From: Bacteroidales bacterium UBA5536
GTDB taxonomy: Bacteria; Bacteroidota; Bacteroidia; Bacteroidales; F082
Direction of reading: 5' to 3'
Assembly: GCA_002426795.1 (NCBI GenBank)
Contig: DINQ01000003.1
Coordinates: 15,040 to 79,039, forward strand
Length of the DNA stretch: 64,000 bases
Below are positions 26,274 through 35,648 of the stretch, one piece after another. The stretch's first letter is position 1. The number at the start of each line of letters is the position of its first letter. A program made the position numbers and the translations under genes. A model generated the notes under the pieces. The model had not been told where the DNA came from. It made no database searches and worked only from the letters and a program-made list of their open reading frames with translations.

Positions 26274-27176
26274 TTATTCCTGAATGGTCAAACTACGTTT
26301 GGGTTTGTATTGAGAAATGGCCACGCCAACAATCACCAATACAACCCCAATCATTTTGTCAAAAGTAATGTTTTCGCCCAAAAGCGTAAAACTAAAAAAC
26401 GCGGTGAATACCGGAATCATATTCGTGTAGATGTTGCTGCGTGTGATACCAATTTTTCCGACGGCATTTGTAAACAGGACAAAGGCAAGCGAACTGGCAA
26501 AAACTCCCAACATCAACAGCGAAACAACCACATTGGCTCGCAGGTGATCAACAGCAAACTGATCCTTTTCGAAAAGCAAAACAACCGGCAAAAAGAAAAA
26601 CAGGCCAATAAAGTTTTGAGCCAAAACAATCGTCGTTGGGCGGTAAAGTGTTGTCAGTCGTTTGAGCAAAAGTCCATAAACAACGGCAGCCATCACAGCA
26701 CCAAAAAGATACAGGATGCCAAGCGGTGAAGCGGCGAATGACAAATCTTTTTGCAGGAGCATCACCAGGATGCCGACAAATGAGACAAACAGGCCCGCAA
26801 CATTGAGTTTGCTGAGGCGTTCGCGCAGGAAAGCAAAGGCAAAAACCGGCGTAAACAAGGGTATAGTAGCAATAATAACCGCGCTGATGGTCGGAGAAAC
26901 AAGGTTGAGTCCGAAACTTTCACCCATGAAATAGAGGAAAGGATTCAATACTGCTGACAAAATGATAAGGGGATAATGCTGTCGCTGTATGCGTTCGTGT
27001 TGTCTGAGTAATTTTACCAGGATAAACAGAAATGGAACCGAGATGACCAACCTGAAAAACACAGTTGTAGCCGGAGCCAGATGCTCAAAAACCTGTTTCG
27101 ACCAGATATAGGAAATGCCCCAAAAAAACATGGCCAGCAAGGCGCTGCCATGAACCATAAACGTGCTTTTTTTCAT
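26274..27176 (-). CDS. DMT-superfamily (EamA) transporter
   Basis: A 300-residue inner-membrane protein with about ten hydrophobic helices in two EamA repeats (first about 10-140, second about 155-290). FFWGISYIWSKQVFEHLAP and LGVFASSLAFVLFTNAVGKIG are typical. EamA proteins export amino acids or other small metabolites; the substrate is unknown. A MarR regulator is divergently placed 75 nt away and could control it. Confidence 0.85.
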   Translation of the reverse strand: MKKSTFMVHGSALLAMFFWGISYIWSKQVFEHLAPATTVFFRLVISVPFLFILVKLLRQHERIQRQHYPLIILSAVLNPFLYFMGESFGLNLVSPTISAVIIATIPLFTPVFAFAFLRERLSKLNVAGLFVSFVGILVMLLQKDLSFAASPLGILYLFGAVMAAVVYGLLLKRLTTLYRPTTIVLAQNFIGLFFFLPVVLLFEKDQFAVDHLRANVVVSLLMLGVFASSLAFVLFTNAVGKIGITRSNIYTNMIPVFTAFFSFTLLGENITFDKMIGVVLVIVGVAISQYKPKRSLTIQE

Positions 27177-27251
27177 CCCGACTATTCAGTGCGCGAATTT
27201 ACTCGATTTTTTCTTTCCTTTGCGATCAAAACTTTCTATAAAAACCTAATA

Positions 27252-27749
27252 ATGATTTTCACCGATGTTTTGATCAACCTGCGAAAGATTGTCCGGTCTG
27301 TCAACCTGGAATCCAAACGCATTGAAAAGGAATTTGGCATCAGTATTCCGCAATTGTTGTGCATGCATTTCTTGCACGGACAAACCAACTACCAGTCAAC
27401 TATTACGGCAATTGCCCAATACCTGAACCTGAATTTAAGCACGGTAATGGGTATTGTTGGCCGACTTGAAAAGAAAAATCTGGTAGCCCGGCTGCCCAAA
27501 CCAACAGACCGACGCACAAGCCTTGTGAGTCTTACTGCATCGGGCATGCATTTGCTTGAGCGTTCGCCTGAGCTGATGCATCAGCAGTTATCAGCCAAGC
27601 TTGCATCTTTGCCGGAAAAACAACTTACGGCCCTCAAAGAATCGCTTGATCTTTTGGTAAGCTGTTTCGAACTTGGAGATGAATCAGCCTCACCGCTCAT
27701 GACGATGGACGACCTGAAAACTTTTTCAGAGGAGGGAGAGGCTGTTTGA
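27252..27749 (+). CDS. MarR-family transcriptional regulator
   Basis: About 165 residues from MIFTDVLINL. It contains the winged helix-turn-helix: TITAIAQYLNLNLSTVMGIVGRLEKKNLVARLP followed by the wing PTDRRTSLVSLTASG (listed in two parts). The flanking helices would form the dimer. An upstream in-frame ATG at 27081 would overlap the divergent transporter gene and was rejected. MarR proteins usually repress neighbouring genes; the divergent EamA exporter is the natural candidate target. Confidence 0.85.
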   Translation: MIFTDVLINLRKIVRSVNLESKRIEKEFGISIPQLLCMHFLHGQTNYQSTITAIAQYLNLNLSTVMGIVGRLEKKNLVARLPKPTDRRTSLVSLTASGMHLLERSPELMHQQLSAKLASLPEKQLTALKESLDLLVSCFELGDESASPLMTMDDLKTFSEEGEAV

Positions 27750-27792
27750 TGACTAAATCCTGAGTTTAAGCTGTTATGTCAGAAAAATTTTG

Positions 27793-27800
27793 TAATTTTG
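27793..27800 (+). promoter_or_regulatory. -7 box upstream of the gene at 27844
   Basis: TAATTTTG is an exact TAnnTTTG match 43 nt before the ATG at 27844. Confidence 0.45.
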
Positions 27801-27843
27801 TTTCTGTAGAAACTATTTGCGTAAAACTGACGAATACTTGATC

Positions 27844-28224
27844 ATGGAACAGAAAATTCTAACATCTTTTAGTGCCTATCTGAAACACAAAAATTTTATC
27901 AATATCCGACCTTATTCATCTCTGAAGCAGTCTGAAATAAAAATTCAAAAGCCTGAAGATAAGCAATCTATAAAACCTGACCTGTCAGCAGAAAACAATG
28001 GAATCACCTATTTTTATAAGGTGCTTGCCAGGCAATCACTGACCGTTGAGGGACTTTATAGCTTTTGTAAAAGCTTTAACGAAAAATACCACAACAAGCC
28101 ATCGGTAAAACTCAAGCTGTTGGTTCCTGTGCAAAAAAGTGACGCCCTTTTACAATGGCTCAACAGGCACCAGTTCGAAAACATTGGTATCATTCGCGTT
28201 CAGCCTCAACAATTGTCGAATTAA
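27844..28224 (+). CDS. Hypothetical protein of unknown function
   Basis: About 126 residues from MEQKILTSFSAYLKHKNF. TTG codons at 27817 and 27838 are in frame but closer to the promoter, so ATG 27844 is preferred. The protein is basic and soluble, with no clear motif; GLYSFCKSFNEKY and LLVPVQKSDALLQWL suggest a small alpha/beta domain. It lies 52 nt before the symporter gene on the same strand, so cotranscription is possible. Confidence 0.5.
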   Translation: MEQKILTSFSAYLKHKNFINIRPYSSLKQSEIKIQKPEDKQSIKPDLSAENNGITYFYKVLARQSLTVEGLYSFCKSFNEKYHNKPSVKLKLLVPVQKSDALLQWLNRHQFENIGIIRVQPQQLSN

Positions 28225-28275
28225 TGAGATTTTACAGTAAGTATTGTCTCAAATACCTGTAAAGCGAAATAACGG

Positions 28276-29769
28276 ATGACAATTGTTGATTTTATTATTT
28301 TCCTGGCCTACATGCTTGGCATGTTGGGTGTTGGGTATTATTTTCATTTGAGAAATGTTGGTGTCGAGGATTATTATGTTGGTGGCCGTGGTATGAGTCG
28401 TTGGCATATTGGACTATCTGTTGTCGCTACCGATGTAGGTGGCGGCTTTTCAATTGGTCTGGGTGGCCTGGGATTCATGATTGGTATTGCAGGCTCATGG
28501 ATGTTGTTTACAGGTTTGTTGGGGGCCTGGCTGAGTGCAGTATTCCTGATCCCACGTATCAAACAACTTTCTGACAAAAAGAAATTTTTCACTTTTCCAG
28601 AAGTCTTTCGGCACTATTTTGGACCCAAAGCTGCTTTGATTGCCGGATTGATTTCGGGCATCGGCTACCTGGGTTTCACCAGTTCGCAGCTTTTGGCAGG
28701 TGCCAAACTTGCTTCAGCAGCTTTTGTCGATCTTAACCTCAATATGGCTCTGATTATCATGGGTTTCATTGCAGTGGTTTACACAGTTTTGGGCGGAATC
28801 AAGGCTGTAATTTATACCGACACCGTGCAGTGGATTGTGCTGATGTCGGGCCTTATTTTCCTTGCCTTGCCCTTGGCCTGGATTTCAGTAGGAGGGTGGA
28901 CAGCTATTGAACAGGTGCTGCCAGCATCTTATTTTTCCTTCACTAATCTTAGCTGGCAACAGGCAGTCAACTGGCTTGTTACGATTTTGCCTATTTGGTT
29001 TGTGGGTATGACACTTTATCAGCGTATTTATGCAAGTAAATCAGTCACTGAAGCGAAAAAGGCGTGGTTTATCGCTGGTTTTTTCGAATGGCCCCTGATG
29101 GCATTCATGGGAGTGGGATTGGGGATGCTTTCACGCGTGGCTTATCAGCAGGATATGTTTGCTCCCCTGGGCTTTGGTGCCGCTGGTGCGATTGATGCCG
29201 AGATGGGATTGCCTTTGCTTTTGCGAACGATCATGCCTGCCGGACTCATGGGACTGGTGTTGTCGGCCTATTTCTCCGCTGTTTTGTCAACGGCAGACAG
29301 TTGTCTGATGGCGTCTTCTTCCAATTTCATGCACGACCTCTTTAAGCGTATTTTTCCAGCCAACTTATCTCAGCAACTTGAAATGCAGCTTTCTAAACTG
29401 CTTACCTTATTTTTGGGTATTGTGGCTGTTTTCATTGCCATGCGGCTCACCGGTGTGCTTACCCTGATGTTGTATTCCTACGCATTTATGGTGAGCGGAC
29501 TTCTGGTTCCTTTGGTGGCAGCAGTTTTTATGGGAATAAAGAGCGAAAAAGCCGCGATCGCTGCCATGATAGGTGGTGGCGGAACAACAACGACCTTGTT
29601 GCTGCTCAATACCCATCTTCCATTTGGCCTGGATGCCAATATTTTTGGTCTCTTAGTATCAGCATTTACATTTATTATTTTTAAACCATATATCATAAAA
29701 ATTCATGAATATTCAGATTTACGACAGTTTTCAGTCCATGGGCACCCTCGAAAAGAGAAAAGTAGTTGA
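28276..29769 (+). CDS. Sodium:solute symporter family transporter
   Basis: A 497-residue SSS-family transporter with about 12-13 hydrophobic helices. FHLRNVGVEDYYVGGRGMSRW near the N-terminus (split across helix 1 and the first loop) and SAVLSTADSCLMASSSNFMHDL near residue 335 are family hallmarks; the latter holds sodium-site residues. It imports a solute with Na+. The C-terminal 22 residues run through the first 65 bases of the next gene, an unusually long overlap. The neighbouring racemases suggest an amino-acid-like substrate, but this is inference. Confidence 0.88.
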   Translation: MTIVDFIIFLAYMLGMLGVGYYFHLRNVGVEDYYVGGRGMSRWHIGLSVVATDVGGGFSIGLGGLGFMIGIAGSWMLFTGLLGAWLSAVFLIPRIKQLSDKKKFFTFPEVFRHYFGPKAALIAGLISGIGYLGFTSSQLLAGAKLASAAFVDLNLNMALIIMGFIAVVYTVLGGIKAVIYTDTVQWIVLMSGLIFLALPLAWISVGGWTAIEQVLPASYFSFTNLSWQQAVNWLVTILPIWFVGMTLYQRIYASKSVTEAKKAWFIAGFFEWPLMAFMGVGLGMLSRVAYQQDMFAPLGFGAAGAIDAEMGLPLLLRTIMPAGLMGLVLSAYFSAVLSTADSCLMASSSNFMHDLFKRIFPANLSQQLEMQLSKLLTLFLGIVAVFIAMRLTGVLTLMLYSYAFMVSGLLVPLVAAVFMGIKSEKAAIAAMIGGGGTTTTLLLLNTHLPFGLDANIFGLLVSAFTFIIFKPYIIKIHEYSDLRQFSVHGHPRKEKSS

Positions 29770-30145
29770 TTTTTTACACCATCATCTCGAAGAATTTGGC
29801 GATTCAAAAGAAGCCATCACCAAAGCCATCGATTATTCTTTGGGAGAAACTTCCGTGGTAGGAGGTTTTGTATTGGTGGGCAGCGTCGACGAAAAAATGG
29901 CAGGGGCCGTTGTGGTGAACCGCACAGGAATGGGAGAATATATTCCGGAAAACATCCTGGTTTATATCGCCGTCGACTCCTCAATGCGAGGTCAGGGTAT
30001 TGGCAAACAATTGATGAAGAAAGCCATCGATCTGGCTAAAGGCAATGTTGCATTGCATGTGGAACCGAACAACCCGGCCCGTTTCTTATACGAAAAAATT
30101 GGATTTACCAATAAGTACCTCGAGTACCGACTGGTAAAACATTAA
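29705..30145 (+). CDS. GNAT-family N-acetyltransferase
   Basis: A 146-residue GNAT protein. The acetyl-CoA loop is in VDSSMRGQGIGKQLMKKA (motif Q/RxxGxG/A near residue 100), followed by ALHVEPNNPARFLYEKIGF, the usual end of the fold. The ATG at 29705 overlaps the symporter gene by 65 nt; a second ATG at 29738 would shorten the overlap to 32 nt. It is followed 9 nt later by a racemase gene and probably belongs to one operon with both racemases. Confidence 0.85.
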   Translation: MNIQIYDSFQSMGTLEKRKVVDFLHHHLEEFGDSKEAITKAIDYSLGETSVVGGFVLVGSVDEKMAGAVVVNRTGMGEYIPENILVYIAVDSSMRGQGIGKQLMKKAIDLAKGNVALHVEPNNPARFLYEKIGFTNKYLEYRLVKH

Positions 30146-30154
30146 AACAATGTC

Positions 30155-31312
30155 ATGATAGAAACACCTTCGGTGATCGAATTAAGCTTCAATGCATTGG
30201 AGCACAACCTGAACTTCATTCAAAAGTTTGTGCGCAAGGGCGTTTTGGTTTCTTCCGTCATCAAAGGCAATGCCTATGGGCATGGTATCGAGATTTATGT
30301 GCCTGCTGCAGAGCGCTGTGGCATCACACATTTTTCTGTTTTCAGCGTCGACGAAGCACAGCGCGTCTGTAATGTCAAGAAACCGGAAACAGAAGTGATG
30401 ATTATGGGGTGGATAGCGGAAGATGCGCTCGAATGGGTGATCCAGAACGATATTGCTTTCTGGGTTTTTGACCTTGATCGGCTTTCCAAAAGCCTTAAAG
30501 TGGCAGGACAACTCAATAAAAAGGCATTGATCCATCTCGAAGTAGAAACAGGAATGAACAGAACGGGTTTTAGCCAAAAAGAACTCGATGAAGTTGTTTT
30601 TCTGCTCAAAGAGGACGATACATCTTTCGTTTTGGCTGGTTTGTGCACCCACCTTGCCGGAGCCGAAAGCATTGCCAATCATGTACGCATTCAACGACAG
30701 ATCAAACGTTTCAGACAAACGGTGAAAAGACTTGAGGCCGCAGGCCTTAGGCCGCTGAGGCTACATGCAGCAAGTTCGGCAGCAACAATCACCTATCCTG
30801 ATTTCCAGTTTGATATGGTGCGTGTAGGGATTCTTCAATATGGCTATTGGCCCAGCAAAGAAACCTTTATTCACTACATCAGCAGGCGCCGCAAAAAAAC
30901 CGATCCTCTTCAGCGGATTATCAGCTGGAAAAGCCATGTAATGGCCATAAAAACGGTTAAACAAGGCGAATTTGTAAGTTACGGAACTACTTATCTGGCA
31001 ACTGAAGACAAACAAATCGCCATTATCCCGACTGGTTACTCGCATGGGTACAGCCGTTCTCTTTCTAACGCCGGACGGGTGCTCATTGGTGGTCAAAGAG
31101 TAGCCGTAATTGGCATGATCAATATGAACATGCTCATTGCCGATATTTCGACCTTGAGCGAGAAAGTTACATTGGGTGAAGAAGTTACACTGATTGGTCA
31201 GCAGGGCGAAATGGCCATAAGTGTGGCCTCGTTCAGCGAACTGAGTAACCAACTCAACTACGAATTGTTAACAAGGCTTCCTGCGGGAATTAAACGCCAA
31301 TTAATACTATAA
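30155..31312 (+). CDS. alr: Alanine racemase family PLP enzyme
   Basis: A 385-residue fold-type III PLP enzyme. IELSFNALEHNLNFIQKFV is followed by the Schiff-base lysine K37 in SSVIKGNAYGHG. LHAASSAATITYPDFQFDMVRVG sits at the expected place for the barrel. The C-terminal beta domain (YGTTYLATEDKQIAIIPTGY, GMINMNMLIADIS) carries the region of the second catalytic base, where Alr has a Tyr. Full length agrees with alanine racemase, but other amino acids cannot be excluded. Only 2 nt separate it from the second racemase gene. Confidence 0.82.
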   Translation: MIETPSVIELSFNALEHNLNFIQKFVRKGVLVSSVIKGNAYGHGIEIYVPAAERCGITHFSVFSVDEAQRVCNVKKPETEVMIMGWIAEDALEWVIQNDIAFWVFDLDRLSKSLKVAGQLNKKALIHLEVETGMNRTGFSQKELDEVVFLLKEDDTSFVLAGLCTHLAGAESIANHVRIQRQIKRFRQTVKRLEAAGLRPLRLHAASSAATITYPDFQFDMVRVGILQYGYWPSKETFIHYISRRRKKTDPLQRIISWKSHVMAIKTVKQGEFVSYGTTYLATEDKQIAIIPTGYSHGYSRSLSNAGRVLIGGQRVAVIGMINMNMLIADISTLSEKVTLGEEVTLIGQQGEMAISVASFSELSNQLNYELLTRLPAGIKRQLIL

Positions 31313-31314
31313 CA

Positions 31315-32403
31315 ATGGCATATATAGAACTGGATGTAAAAAAACTGCAGCACAATTTCCATTTTCTTAACAAGCTATTCCAATCTAACCAGATTCATTG
31401 GGGTGTTGTTTCGAAACTTTTATGTGGCAACGAAATCTATATCAAGGAGCTGGTAGAAATGGGAATCAGAGAAATTCACGACAGCAGAATCAGCAACCTG
31501 AAAGTGATCAAGAAAGTCAATCCCGAAGTCCAGACTGTATATATTAAACCTCCTGCCAAACGATCGATCAGAAGTCTGGTCAAATATGCTGATGTGAGTT
31601 TTAATACGGAGTACGAAACATTGAAGCTTATTTCGGATGAAGCGGTCCGGCAACGCAAAACGCATAAAATCATCGTAATGATCGAGATGGGCGATCTGCG
31701 CGAAGGCGTTTTGGGTGAGAACCTGATTGCTTTCTATCGCAGTATTTTTGAGCTTCCCAACATTGAGATTGTTGGGATTGGAACAAACCTAAACTGCCTA
31801 AACGGTGTGATGCCAAGTCACGATAAGTTGATTCAGCTCAGCCTTTACAAACAACTGATTGATGCTACCTTTCATGTCAAAATTCCCTGGGTATCTGGGG
31901 GAAGTTCAGTAACGATTCCGCTGTTACTCAAAAAGCAAATGCCTGCAGGCGTCAACCATTTCAGGATTGGCGAAACGCTTTATTTTGGCAATAACCTGGT
32001 TACCCGAAAAACCATCAAAGGCATGAGGTCCAATGTCTTTACGCTTTATGCGGAAATTGTTGAACTCATGGAAAAACCCATCGTTCCCATTGGCGAGCTG
32101 GGTACAAATGTGGCTGGAGAACAGTTTGAAGTAAATGAAGCTGACTATGGAAAAACTTCCTGCCGTGCCTTACTTGATTTAGGTTTGCTGGATGTAGATC
32201 CTCAGCATCTTACCCCTATCAAGAAGGAACTTACAATCACCGGTGCCAGTTCAGATATGCTGGCAATCGATCTGGGTGAAAACAAAACAGCCATAAAAGT
32301 TGGCGATCTGGTTTCTTTCCACCTGGATTATATGGGTGTGCTGAAGGTGTTAAACTCAAACTATATTGAGAAAAAGGTGACCAATAAAAGCTCAATAACC
32401 TGA
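31315..32403 (+). CDS. Alanine/ornithine racemase-like PLP enzyme (Orr family)
   Basis: A 362-residue protein with an alanine-racemase N-terminal barrel. K34 in WGVVSKLLCGNE takes the place of the PLP lysine. IREIHDSRISNLKVIK and VSGGSSVTIPLLLKK fit the family that includes ornithine racemase. Its sequence is clearly different from the preceding Alr, so the pair is not a recent duplication. The order symporter-GNAT-Alr-Orr suggests metabolism of a D- or modified amino acid; the substrate is unknown. Confidence 0.8.
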   Translation: MAYIELDVKKLQHNFHFLNKLFQSNQIHWGVVSKLLCGNEIYIKELVEMGIREIHDSRISNLKVIKKVNPEVQTVYIKPPAKRSIRSLVKYADVSFNTEYETLKLISDEAVRQRKTHKIIVMIEMGDLREGVLGENLIAFYRSIFELPNIEIVGIGTNLNCLNGVMPSHDKLIQLSLYKQLIDATFHVKIPWVSGGSSVTIPLLLKKQMPAGVNHFRIGETLYFGNNLVTRKTIKGMRSNVFTLYAEIVELMEKPIVPIGELGTNVAGEQFEVNEADYGKTSCRALLDLGLLDVDPQHLTPIKKELTITGASSDMLAIDLGENKTAIKVGDLVSFHLDYMGVLKVLNSNYIEKKVTNKSSIT

Positions 32404-32441
32404 AAAGATCTTATAGTAGGTAGGATGCTTTGAGTGCAAAA

Positions 32442-33194
32442 CTACGACCTGCCTTCTTCTTTGAGTAGGTTGGTGTAATGTTTAAGGCTGCGCAACACGA
32501 GTGCTACTATAGCAGCGGCAAGAAACACATATACAGAGGTTGCCTGCCAGCTAACGCTACCGGTCTGGAAGTAGGTGCGAAGCAGGTCGATGAACATAAA
32601 ACCGAGCACAGTAGCCAAAACGCCTGAATATTCGCGCCGCAATACACTTTTCAAACTAAAAGGAATGGTGTTTTTCTGGTAATTTCTCATTGAAGGAATA
32701 AAAGCTGGTGTTGTGAGTGACCAATCGAGGTAGCTTTGTCCAAACTTCCTTTCCAGAAAGCGTTCTTCAGCAAACATAATGCGCTCGTAATACAGCCAGA
32801 AAGCCAGCGAAATGATCGCGACAAATTCGAAGTTCATCGTAAACAAGACAATACCAATCCACATAAAATAGTTCCCGAGGTAAAGCGGGTGGCGCAGCAT
32901 GCTGTAGATACCGCTTGTGTTGAGGCTTTCGGCCACTTGTCCCTCTTTGGTGTTACGTCCCGAAGTACCTTTTGGCGTGGTGCCAATACTGATGGCACGA
33001 ATGATAAATCCCAGTGTACTTAGGGCAATGGCAATATAACTTACAAGTTCGCGGCCAAGGCTGCCAAGCCAGTCGGTGGAGGTATAATAAACAACAGGAG
33101 CGGCCAGTAAAAACAATACCACCGGCAATTCACCCCGATGCCTGAACAACCAATTGCCACTTTTTTCGAAAGAATGTATCAATGCCATAGCCAA
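32442..33194 (-). CDS. Isoprenylcysteine/phospholipid methyltransferase-like membrane protein
   Basis: A 250-residue integral membrane protein with about five helices. The catalytic region YSMLRHPLYLGNYFMWIG, followed by an acidic motif FAEERFLERKFGQSYLDW, matches the ICMT/PEMT superfamily of SAM-dependent membrane methyltransferases. Such enzymes methylate lipids, lipid A phosphates or prenylated residues; the acceptor here is unknown. A second ATG lies two codons in. It is convergent with the racemase gene and has no strong terminator between them. Confidence 0.75.
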   Translation of the reverse strand: MAMALIHSFEKSGNWLFRHRGELPVVLFLLAAPVVYYTSTDWLGSLGRELVSYIAIALSTLGFIIRAISIGTTPKGTSGRNTKEGQVAESLNTSGIYSMLRHPLYLGNYFMWIGIVLFTMNFEFVAIISLAFWLYYERIMFAEERFLERKFGQSYLDWSLTTPAFIPSMRNYQKNTIPFSLKSVLRREYSGVLATVLGFMFIDLLRTYFQTGSVSWQATSVYVFLAAAIVALVLRSLKHYTNLLKEEGRS

Positions 33195-33421
33195 GAAATT
33201 TTGCCCGGCAAAGGTAGTTTTTTTATTGCAACCTGATGCAAAACGATCAGCAGATGCGGATTATGCGAACAGAAGAGAATAAATAATGTTCAGTTTCCTG
33301 CAGTAGTTTTATAAAAATCACTTCACTTGCAATCGATCACATGAATTTACTACCTTTAACCACGTTTAACAATTAAGGTTCTAGGACAACTGACTCAAAA
33401 CCAAATCTTGCCTCAGAAAGC

Positions 33422-35602
33422 ATGAAATTATTTCAAATACAGATATGGCTTCTTTCCATCTGCATAATGCTGTTTTTTTTAAATACGGCTCAGGGGCAGG
33501 ATACTGCGGATTCGTTGATGATCAGCTATCAGCACAAACTGGCAGCAGCGGGAACTTCATCAGACAGTATCAGCCTGATGCTTAAAACAGCCGAGGACTT
33601 GGTCAGCTCGAAGCCATATCAGGGGAAAGAAATTGGAATGGAAGCTTTGCAGATGACAAATACCCTTCAAAACGGAGGCCTAAAAATACAGGCACTTTTT
33701 GTTACGAGTGCGAACTACCTGAGCCTTGGCGCGATAGACTCAGCTATGCTTTATTTGAATGAAGCCAGAAAAATCATGTACCACACGAAAGATAGTACGC
33801 ATTTTTTGGATGTTTGCAATCAGTTGGGGAGAGCATTTTATCAAACGAACAGTTACGATTCTGCTTCTTATTTCTTTGGCGAAATGTTGGCTTATTCACG
33901 TCGGAAGAATGATGCTGTTAATGCAGCAGCTGCCCAAAACAACCTTGGAATGGTTTATAGTGACCAGGGTAAATTGAAAGAAGCATATCTTGCATATCTG
34001 GAGGCACTCAAGTATTTTGAAGCAACTCAGGATCTGGCAAATCAGGCTGTAACCATGAACAATATTGGCATCATCAACCATGATTTGAAACAGTTCAGAG
34101 AAAGTATTGATTATTATCAAAAAGCTATTGCCATTAACGAAAAGCTGGGAAACAACTTTAATCTTTCAATGAATTATGGCAATTTGGGCGCATCGTATAA
34201 AGAATTAAAAGAGTATGACCGTGCAGAAGCTGCACTAAAGAAATCATTGGAAATTTCTGCTGCTGGCCAGCTACTTCAGGATGTTGCACGTGCCCAGATG
34301 AACCTCGCGAACCTGTATAAGCATATGTCGCAGTTTCAGCGGGCTGAACAATATTATTTGGCGTCTCTCGAAACATGCAGGCAGCAAAAACTAGATTTTG
34401 GCGTGATGCTTAATAGTCTCAATATTGGTGAGCTATACCTTCGTTTGGGCGAAAACACCAAAGCCAAAAATTATTTGTTGACCGCCCTTGACCTGGCGCA
34501 GGCCATGCAGCAACTGAAAATGATTGAGACGATTTATGAAAAACTGACTGAGGCAGAAGAAAAATCAGGAAATTTCCAGCTGGCATTGGCTTACCACAAA
34601 TTGCATTTGTCTATTAAAGATAGTTTGCAACAAATGTATAACAAGCAGTTTATTAATGATTTACAAACAAAATATGAGACGCAAAAGAAAGATGCAGAAA
34701 ACAAGTTTCTAAAAAAGGAAAACCTGGACAACATCCGTATCATTCGTAACCAGCGGATCACGGGCTTTGCAATACTAGCAGGCTTGATACTGGCCCTCCT
34801 TTTGGCAATGGTAATTTTCCGCAGCCGAAAACGAATGAAGGTGATCAACTCGAAGTTGCACGAGCTGAATAATCAAATCATCCAGCAGAATAAACAGCTC
34901 GAAGAAACCAATGCTACCAAAGACAAGTTGTTTTCGTTGATCGCGCACGATTTGCGATCTCCTTTCAACAGCATGATGGGTTTTCTGAAATTTTTGATTG
35001 ATGAATTTGACTCCATTACGGAGGAAGAACGTATTAAAATATTCGAAAGCCTTTATGCTCAAACCACCAATACATATGGCTTACTCGAGAATTTGTTGCA
35101 ATGGGCCATGAACCAACGTGGCAAAATGAAATTCAATCCTGAGCAGGTTGATTTGAATAAGGTTGTGGAAGAGGAAAGTGTTTTTTTGAAAAGCAGACTC
35201 GAAAAGAAACACATTGAGTTTACACATGTGCTTCCGGCAAATCTAAGTGTATGGGGCGATACAACGATGATTCGAACCATCATCCGGAACATCCTAAACA
35301 ACGCGATCAAGTTCACATCCGGAGGCGGTAAAATTGACTTGTCAGCAAAAGTCGAAACAGATCATTTGATGCTTTGTATACGTGACAATGGAGTAGGCAT
35401 ATCGCAGCAGGGAGTGGATGCCATCCTGAATAAATCCGAATTTACTTCAACAAGCGGAACCGACAACGAAAAAGGGACAGGACTGGGATTGATTATTGTA
35501 AAAGATTTTATTGCCATGAATCATGCCACACTGCGCATTGAAAGCAAACCTGGTGAAGGGTCGACCTTTTACATTTACTTTCGAAAAACAGACCAAAAAT
35601 AG
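33422..35602 (+). CDS. TPR-containing sensor histidine kinase
   Basis: A 726-residue protein. A signal peptide (1-25, ending near AQG) is followed by tetratricopeptide repeats over about residues 85-400 (AAAQNNLGMVYSDQGKLKEA, TMNNIGIINHDLKQFRES). One membrane helix follows near 445-465 and a short coiled coil. The kinase core has FSLIAHDLRSPFNSMMGFL with the phospho-acceptor His near residue 508, an N-box NILNNAIKFTSGGG, and G-boxes RDNGVGIS and KGTGLGLIIVKDF. There is no receiver domain and no response regulator next to it, so the partner is unknown. Confidence 0.9.
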   Translation: MKLFQIQIWLLSICIMLFFLNTAQGQDTADSLMISYQHKLAAAGTSSDSISLMLKTAEDLVSSKPYQGKEIGMEALQMTNTLQNGGLKIQALFVTSANYLSLGAIDSAMLYLNEARKIMYHTKDSTHFLDVCNQLGRAFYQTNSYDSASYFFGEMLAYSRRKNDAVNAAAAQNNLGMVYSDQGKLKEAYLAYLEALKYFEATQDLANQAVTMNNIGIINHDLKQFRESIDYYQKAIAINEKLGNNFNLSMNYGNLGASYKELKEYDRAEAALKKSLEISAAGQLLQDVARAQMNLANLYKHMSQFQRAEQYYLASLETCRQQKLDFGVMLNSLNIGELYLRLGENTKAKNYLLTALDLAQAMQQLKMIETIYEKLTEAEEKSGNFQLALAYHKLHLSIKDSLQQMYNKQFINDLQTKYETQKKDAENKFLKKENLDNIRIIRNQRITGFAILAGLILALLLAMVIFRSRKRMKVINSKLHELNNQIIQQNKQLEETNATKDKLFSLIAHDLRSPFNSMMGFLKFLIDEFDSITEEERIKIFESLYAQTTNTYGLLENLLQWAMNQRGKMKFNPEQVDLNKVVEEESVFLKSRLEKKHIEFTHVLPANLSVWGDTTMIRTIIRNILNNAIKFTSGGGKIDLSAKVETDHLMLCIRDNGVGISQQGVDAILNKSEFTSTSGTDNEKGTGLGLIIVKDFIAMNHATLRIESKPGEGSTFYIYFRKTDQK

Positions 35603-35648
35603 ACTTCGGTTCACTGCAAATTTCTACTTTCAGCCTAAATAAAAGTCA

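Noticed and set aside
27081..27251. N-terminal extension of the MarR regulator
   Set aside because: It would overlap the divergent transporter gene by 96 bases and is not part of the MarR fold.
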